Below, piece by piece: positions 58,381-64,000 of a stretch of DNA of 64,000 nucleotides. This DNA comes from Episyrphus balteatus (Eukaryota; Arthropoda; Insecta; Diptera; Syrphidae), in contig NC_079138.1 of NCBI RefSeq assembly GCF_945859705.1, positions 1,302,001-1,366,000 on the forward strand, given 5' to 3'. The notes under the pieces were generated by a model. The model was not told where the DNA came from. It ran no database searches and saw nothing but the letters and a program-made list of their open reading frames with translations. How positions within the stretch are numbered: position 1 is the first letter of the stretch; every line of letters starts with the position of its first letter. A program made the translations under genes and the position numbers.

Positions 58381-59035
58381 TTAAGAAAATTCTAATAAAC
58401 AAATAAATTGTTTCAAGTAACTACTTGTTAAATGTTTTGTGTATATTTTTATTGCTAATGAAAACGGCTCGATATTTTCAAGTTTCTTAACTGCTCTCAA
58501 GGCAACGAGCAGTAACTTCTTTGAATGATGGGTTTCAAAACAAAGACTGAGTTTTTCATATTGAAAAAAAATTTGATATTTATTTATTAAATACATATTT
58601 ATAATGACAAGCATGACTGGCTTTTGAAGTTCAAAGTACCTACATTTTTGATAAAAGCTGTTTTTTTTGGGATTGCCATCCGTATCCGACCGACGCACGT
58701 AGTTGTTACAAAGAGTAGAATCAAAATTCAGTTCAGTTTTCTTCTTTAGAGATATTGACACAGTCAATATGAATTAACTGTTATCCGAAGCTTATTTATA
58801 TGACTTAAGCTCGTTCTACGCAAAAACGGAAAATGTAGATTTAAAGTTGTCAAAATCGTTATATTTAATTTTTTGGAAAAAAAGTAATCAACATCTAAAA
58901 CCGAAATTTCAAAGAAAATAAATTCAATGTCCCGTTTTCCAAAATTTCATTTAGAAAAAAAAAATTTTCAAATCTTTTTTTAAATCTCAAACTTACTTTT
59001 TCTAAATTTTATTTCTGGTTTATTAGTGGAGTACG
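58381..59035. other. Intergenic, one unassigned open frame
   Basis: A 128-codon minus-strand frame at 58767-58381 begins at TTG, has no ATG near its start and matches no family I know. It is probably chance in AT-rich DNA. Nothing else was seen. Confidence 0.4.
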
Positions 59036-59039
59036 TTGA

Positions 59040-59995
59040 TTCGGCGGGGCCCCGGGGTAAGACTAAATTTTGGGGCCCCTTTGATATTTGGGGCCCCTTA
59101 GTTACAAAAAAAAAATTACGTATACGCCTTACGTTTTTTGTATCTCTTATTTATTTTTAGGTTTATTTTAATGTTTTAATATGTTAGTAATGCACTTTGC
59201 TATACTTACTTAAAATGTCTCCCATAAAAGTAGTAAACACTGGTACTAGGGCCCATAAAATTAAATATTTAGAGACCCCTAAAATAAAATTTTTTTAGCC
59301 AAGAATTGATAGTTCTTGCGGCCTCTGTTCTGAAGTAATAAATAATGCATATTTTATTTTCCATCATCAGACATAATTTTTTTTTATTTTGGGGCCTTTG
59401 AAAAATTATTTTTAGAGCCTCAAAATTAAGTGCTTAGAGGACCCTAAAATATAATATAATTTTTTTGGAGCCAAGAATTAATAGGTATTGGGGCCTCTGT
59501 TCTGAAGTAATATTCGGAATGCCTCCAATAACGTAATGTTTTTATTTTGGGCCCTGATGTATTTATGTTGGGGCCCCTGAATTTATATTTAATTTTCCAT
59601 TTGATTGTTTTGAACCACTTTTGAGGATCCTCAAATAATATTTTTTTGCTTTTTTGGGGCCCCTAATGTATTATTTGTGTTGGCAAAGATTTTTCAAGTA
59701 ATATTTTTTGGGGCCCTAAGATAAAATTATAATTTTTCTTTTAAAAAAGCAGTTAATTTTTTTTGGGGCCCCTGGGGTAACCTTTTTTTTAAATCAATAT
59801 ACATATATTGTGTGGCTACCAATGCATTATACATTACACTGAATGACATAATTTGTCTCCCTGGTTACTTCGTAACTCAATTTATGCTAACAGTTTTCTT
59901 CTCTGCATTGTCTCCAGTGGGAGCCCTGGGGTCGGTCGGGGCCCCGGGGCTCCGCCCCGCTTGCCCCAAGGGAGTGTGCGCCTCTGGGTTTATAT
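59040..59995. repeat. GGGGCCCC-punctuated irregular repeat
   Basis: The self-complementary word GGGGCCCC, or shortened forms such as GGGCCC and GGACCC, recurs about 15 times at irregular 15-100 bp spacing in otherwise A/T-rich DNA, typically as TTTTGGGGCCCCTAA. A longer unit, CCAAGAATTGATAGTTCTTG followed by GGCCTCTGTTCTGAAGTAAT at about 59300, repeats at about 59470. The last 100 bp (59920-59995) are strikingly GC-rich. There is no convincing protein. Confidence 0.75.
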
Positions 59996-60800
59996 TAAAA
60001 TGCTTAAAGTTTCGTTCAGATGAAATTGGTAGTTTGGCAGAAAATCATGTTTGAAAAAAGACCTTACCGTTAATAATGATTTTCGAAAAAAAATTTTTTC
60101 ATCAGAAGACCTTGTGTAAAAATTTACCTTTTTTTAACGAAATCGTTGGATCTGTTTTCGAGAAATTAGTATATGACAGGTACCATTATTTTTGGTCCAA
60201 CATACTATGTTTGATGTCTATCGGTCCATTCGTTTAGGCTGTAGCTCCTTATACAGATAGACGGACTTCCGGGACCGACTGCTTTTTATCATAGTAATGT
60301 CGTGTCTGATTGTTATCTTAACTTTTTTTTCGTACGAGTGCATACCTAATTTTTTATATATGTAGTATGTAAGGTACCTACCTATATCGCAAGTAAAAAC
60401 TTAACAAAGCTCATCCATACTCGAATATTCAAAACAAAATTCCATTTCTTTTTGAAAATGTAAAAACTGATTGTACCTATTTATTCATTTTAAAAAATCA
60501 CTTCTATTATTAATTTGTATAAATAGTGTGATTTATTTAGTCTTATATAAATTAAATTAACAACACACTTTACTAAAGTTACAATAAAATTCTTTAACTT
60601 TATCGTATCCTATTTTTTGGAATAATTTTGTGAATGGCTAACAAATATATTTTAAATTATTATCTACGAGTACCTTCCATATTTTAATTTCATTGTTGAT
60701 TATAATTAAATTTGGTTGATATTTTTTACATAAACAAATCCGAAAACCTATCTTATTATTATTCAAACGTCAGTTGGTTATGTTGTTATTAAATTTGATA
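59996..60800. other. Intergenic, dispersed repeat fragment at about 60160-60290
   Basis: The stretch includes CGGTCCATTCGTTTAGGCTG, then AGACGGACTTCCGGGACCGA. It reads like the end of a dispersed insect repeat, but I cannot name it. The remainder is AT-rich sequence in which I see nothing. Confidence 0.35.
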
Positions 60801-63243
60801 TTAAAAATAGATTTTTGAAAATATCGTCCAGAGAAATTGTAACACAATTGCGAATACCAAACATTTAAGGCATTGATGGAGCCAGTATAATCTGAAACAA
60901 AGATAAAAAAATTTATGTTTTTATAAGTTTGCATACAACATCGACGAAAATTTCATATAAAGGCTTTCAATATTTTAATTTTTATTTTACTTTTCAGGTA
61001 AGGTAGTGTTACTAAAATTAAACTTTTCGGTTGAAGTTCAGTATAGCAGGGAACTTGATTTTTGTTACTTCGGTTTTTGGTTTCGAATCACTTAAAATTA
61101 GTTCTTAACCAAGTCTTTCCTTGAACATTTTTTTGGATGCTTAGGGATGTTTTCTGAGCTCGGTGTTCAGAAAACCATTTTTAGTAAAAATATTTTATAT
61201 AATATTTCGTTGAAATTGACTTACCTATTCCATCTTACCAAAGCCTCAGGTATCGTTTCCAGTGGGTCATGAAGTAAATACTGTCTTATACCTCTGAAAT
61301 ATTGCTGCAGAAAATGATCCCAATCTAATTGTGTCATATCAAAGAAAAATATTTCCTTATCACAGTCTGATAATCGGTTCCACAAGCTTCGGACGTTGTC
61401 AATTTGAAATTCCCATTGTCGCATTGAAAAATATTCAATCACATGCATGAACTTATGGATTTTCTTATAAGTATGTAGTAATCTGAATGAAATAAAAGAA
61501 GTGCTTAAAATTTAATTGTTTTTATTAATATGTAAGTAAACCTAACCTTGGCTTTCTACCTATGCAAACTGATACTGTGTCGAATATAACAGCTGGTATA
61601 TAATGCAGAAATAATATTGAAATTATATGCATTATTTTATTTGGTGTATTTGCATAGCATAAGTACCAGAGAGCCTTTAATGTTGGATACATTAAACCGT
61701 ACTTGGTTGTTTTTGTTGTAAAATCGCCCCAAGTAAGTTGATTTTCTTTTGATGTACAAAAGTTATAAACAGGAATGTCATTTGATAGCGATATTTTACT
61801 GTAAAATAATTAAGAAATAATTTAACAAATTAGTATTGAAAGAACATTTAAATTTTAACTTAAAAGTAGAAAATAAACTGTGAAATTAATTTTGTTTTAG
61901 GATTATCTATGTGCTTCGCTTAGTCTTTTGGTGCCATTCACCAATCAAACTTTTATAAAGCTAAAACGAAAACTGTGCAAATATAATGCATCAAATCCAG
62001 ATATTGGTCAAAATAAATTATGGAGGACCGAATTCTTAAAAAATTAACATTGTTTGTTTATAATAAAAATTGTATGCTCAAATGTTGGCTTTAGGTATAA
62101 TTTGTCGGTTCATGAACGGGCAAAGCACACAAATGTATATTTTTGAATTTACCGCAAATCCCCAAAATTAGTACAAGAAAAACTTTCCTCGAAATGATGG
62201 TGATCTCTTCAAAACGACTTACAGACATACTTGGACAGGATAATTATTCAAAATACCCAAAAAATGCAGAACTATGGGTGTACGACCAAATAATTTATTC
62301 AGATTCTTAAGAGCGTTCCCGGAAATGATGTTTTGACGTTAATTTATTTTTATTTGTGACATAAAAAGTAAAACGAAATATTTTTGGGATTATATTGTAG
62401 TAGCCACGATTTTCGATAATAATATCACCATAAACATTAAATTTTAATCTAAATAAACCCCAAAACAAGCATTTCCGGAATGAAACTAAAACTAACTTAT
62501 AACATACATTTTATATAGTTATCCATAAAAATAGGTGCGGAATGATAAATCTATACAATATCAACTTTAAAAACAGTCATTGCAAAACGATGAAAATTCA
62601 AAATTATTCTTGAATCTATCAATTGACAACCGTTATAGCAAAACTTCTTGCAAATTAATAGTTTCTATCGTTTATTAATTAGTTGATATTTGAAATCCGT
62701 AATTGGGCTGTATAACTCTTATAGATAAAAAACGCAAAAGCTGTAAGTATTTAAGTTTAAGCTAACTCAAAATGTAAAAAAGCAAGAAAGACCATTTTTT
62801 AGGATATTACCTTTTCTTTATCTTAAAAATATACGAACCTATGCTTTTGTGAAACGTCCCAAGATGCTGCAATTATGCTATTCACACATAAATCCACTGG
62901 CACCATATTAGCAACAGCACTAGGATTACAACGTAACGTTCGGATGACACCAGTACCAGCGCCTGCTATTGCTCCAGTTGGTCCGTAAAAATTATCAATC
63001 CATCCACAGACAGGATCACGATACGTAGATATAACTGCGGATTTTAATATTTCAATTTTAATTTTAACCAAGTAATATTAACATAAAAAAATAAATAATA
63101 ATCATAAGAAATCATTTATGGATAGGTACTAACCTATTCCGGGTCGAAACATTCCAACGGGCAATTTTTGACCATATAATCGGACAACATCTTCAGCAAT
63201 AGCTTTTGTAAAAGTATATGTATTTGGCCATTTATCTAATAAT
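60801..63243 (-). CDS. Fatty acyl-CoA reductase, C-terminal half (5' partial)
   Basis: Fatty acyl-CoA reductases make fatty alcohols from acyl-CoA with NADPH, for waxes and other lipids. Five 3' exons are visible: 63243-63134, 63034-62839, 61798-61547, 61482-61225, 60891-60801 (TAA). Phases agree, giving about 301 residues. The first exon has DKWPNTYTFTKAIAEDVV, whose YxxxK is the catalytic pair of the SDR fold, and ends with GMFRPGI. The next has GWIDNFYGPTGAIAGAGTGV and VANMVPVDLCVNSIIAASWD. The FAR_C domain follows: YPTLKALWYLCYANTPNK, IPAVIFDTVSVCIGRKPR, then FSMRQWEFQIDNVRSLWNRL and IFFFDMTQLDWDHF. A hydrophobic helix, CLVFAIVLQFLWTIF, closes the protein. The NADPH-binding TGxxGxxG exon must lie beyond 64000. 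It resembles the CG5065 group; the exact orthologue is uncertain. Confidence 0.9.
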
Positions 63244-63559
63244 CTAGGTTTAATATAATATTGGAAGAAAATACATTTATGAATTATGATAATATTTTAT
63301 GTACCGCAAATTCCGTATCAATCGTTTTAAATTTTATATAACTGATGGTTATTTAAAAAACTAAGCAAAAACTTTTTTTTAAATGTGTATGAAAAACAAA
63401 TGGTATCCTAATCTAATGTAGACAACACATAATCATCAAGTGAAAACAAATCCCAGTTGCAAAAATTGAATTCTTTCTTGAAGACATTATTAAAACATGG
63501 TTAAATATTTTGCTTAGTAGTAAACAAAATAATTAAATAGACTTGTTCAAAATAGTGAA

Positions 63560-64000
63560 CAGCTAATAGAGTACAGCTCATCCAAGAGGCTTAGGGTAAC
63601 TACATCAAAGAGCTATGTCATTGCGGAACATGTTTTCGCAGAGGGGGCTCCCAAGGTTGACAGGCCAAAGCAGAGTATAGTATTGCTGTCAATTACCCCA
63701 ACTTCTTGCAAATGACATCAGCGAAAGAATTCCTTTTCAGAATCAACGGTAGCGCCACCATCACCACTTCCAGTTAGTCTACTTGGTGAAAACCTTGTAT
63801 GAGCTACCCTGATGTATTCAGATCATAGGTCTATAAGGAGTGGCTTAGCCGACCTCTAGTCCTTGGAGTCATTAAAGCGCCTAGTCCTACAGGTTGGGGC
63901 TCCTGCCTTTGTCGTCACATAAACCCGTTCGGATACGAATGGATTTTCTGATGACGAACAAACGAAATAAGTACAATAAATTTCGGACCTACACGTAGAA
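63560..64000 (+). mobile_element. 5' end of an RTE-like retrotransposon, cut by window edge
   Basis: AGAGCTATGTCATTGCGGAA, then CATGTTTTCGCAGAGGGGGC and TCCCAAGGTTGACAGGCC (about 63610-63665), resemble the segment just upstream of the endonuclease start in the relic at 22390-22270 (minus). The last bases, CGGACCTACACGTAGAA, lie where an endonuclease ORF would be expected to start in this family. No clear ORF is seen within the window. It is probably located in an upstream intron of the reductase gene. Confidence 0.45.

Noticed and set aside
58381..58767. 128-codon minus-strand frame
   Set aside because: It starts at TTG, matches no family I know and lies in AT-rich DNA without splice or promoter signs; kept only as unassigned.
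59040..59995. Pure GGGGCC hexanucleotide expansion
   Set aside because: The words are GGGGCCCC and are dispersed, not in uninterrupted tandem.
59812..60054. 80-codon frame with GALGSVGAPGLRPACPKG
   Set aside because: It spans the GC-rich end of the GGGGCCCC repeat; the composition explains the Gly/Pro content.

Overview
The window is AT-rich nuclear DNA from an insect, most likely a fly (Diptera). The genes have many short introns with GT-AG borders, long low-complexity Gln/Asn/Ser runs as in fly regulatory proteins, and best fit the fly genes Wnk, drop out (MAST kinase), Gat and a CG5065-type fatty acyl-CoA reductase. Relics of mariner, RTE-like and jockey/I-like elements also fit an insect. 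I cannot name the species. No operons, tRNA, rRNA or CRISPR array were seen.

Layout. 1-2876: a retroelement relic and two small inverted-repeat elements. 2877-27323 (+): twelve exons of a WNK kinase (about 3,580 visible residues; the initiating Met is upstream). Its introns hold mariner, RTE-like and jockey-like relics, several MITE-like elements and a repeat made of reiterated AG|GT splice-like junctions. 27324-32485: 3' flank, a MITE-like element and a six-copy tandem array of about 310 bp. 32486-39093 (-): a complete MAST-family kinase, drop out (eight coding exons, about 2,012 aa), convergent with Wnk. 39094-53520: long intergenic stretch with nested MITE-like elements, a second array of the same 310-bp repeat, another non-LTR relic, a 220-bp hairpin and two possible minus-strand upstream exons. 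53521-57573 (+): a complete GABA transporter (eleven coding exons, 641 aa). 57574-60800: a compact MITE-like element and an odd GGGGCCCC-studded repeat. 60801-63243 (-): the 3' five exons of a fatty acyl-CoA reductase whose 5' part lies beyond the right edge. 63560-64000: the 5' end of an RTE-like element running off the window.

Function. Wnk and drop out are both Ser/Thr kinases; Wnk acts through SPAK/OSR1 (Fray) on cation-chloride cotransporters. The GABA transporter clears GABA using Na+ and Cl-. Nothing in the sequence shows these genes are co-regulated. Exon borders were deduced by reading splice sites and were checked only by phase agreement across junctions and by family similarity.
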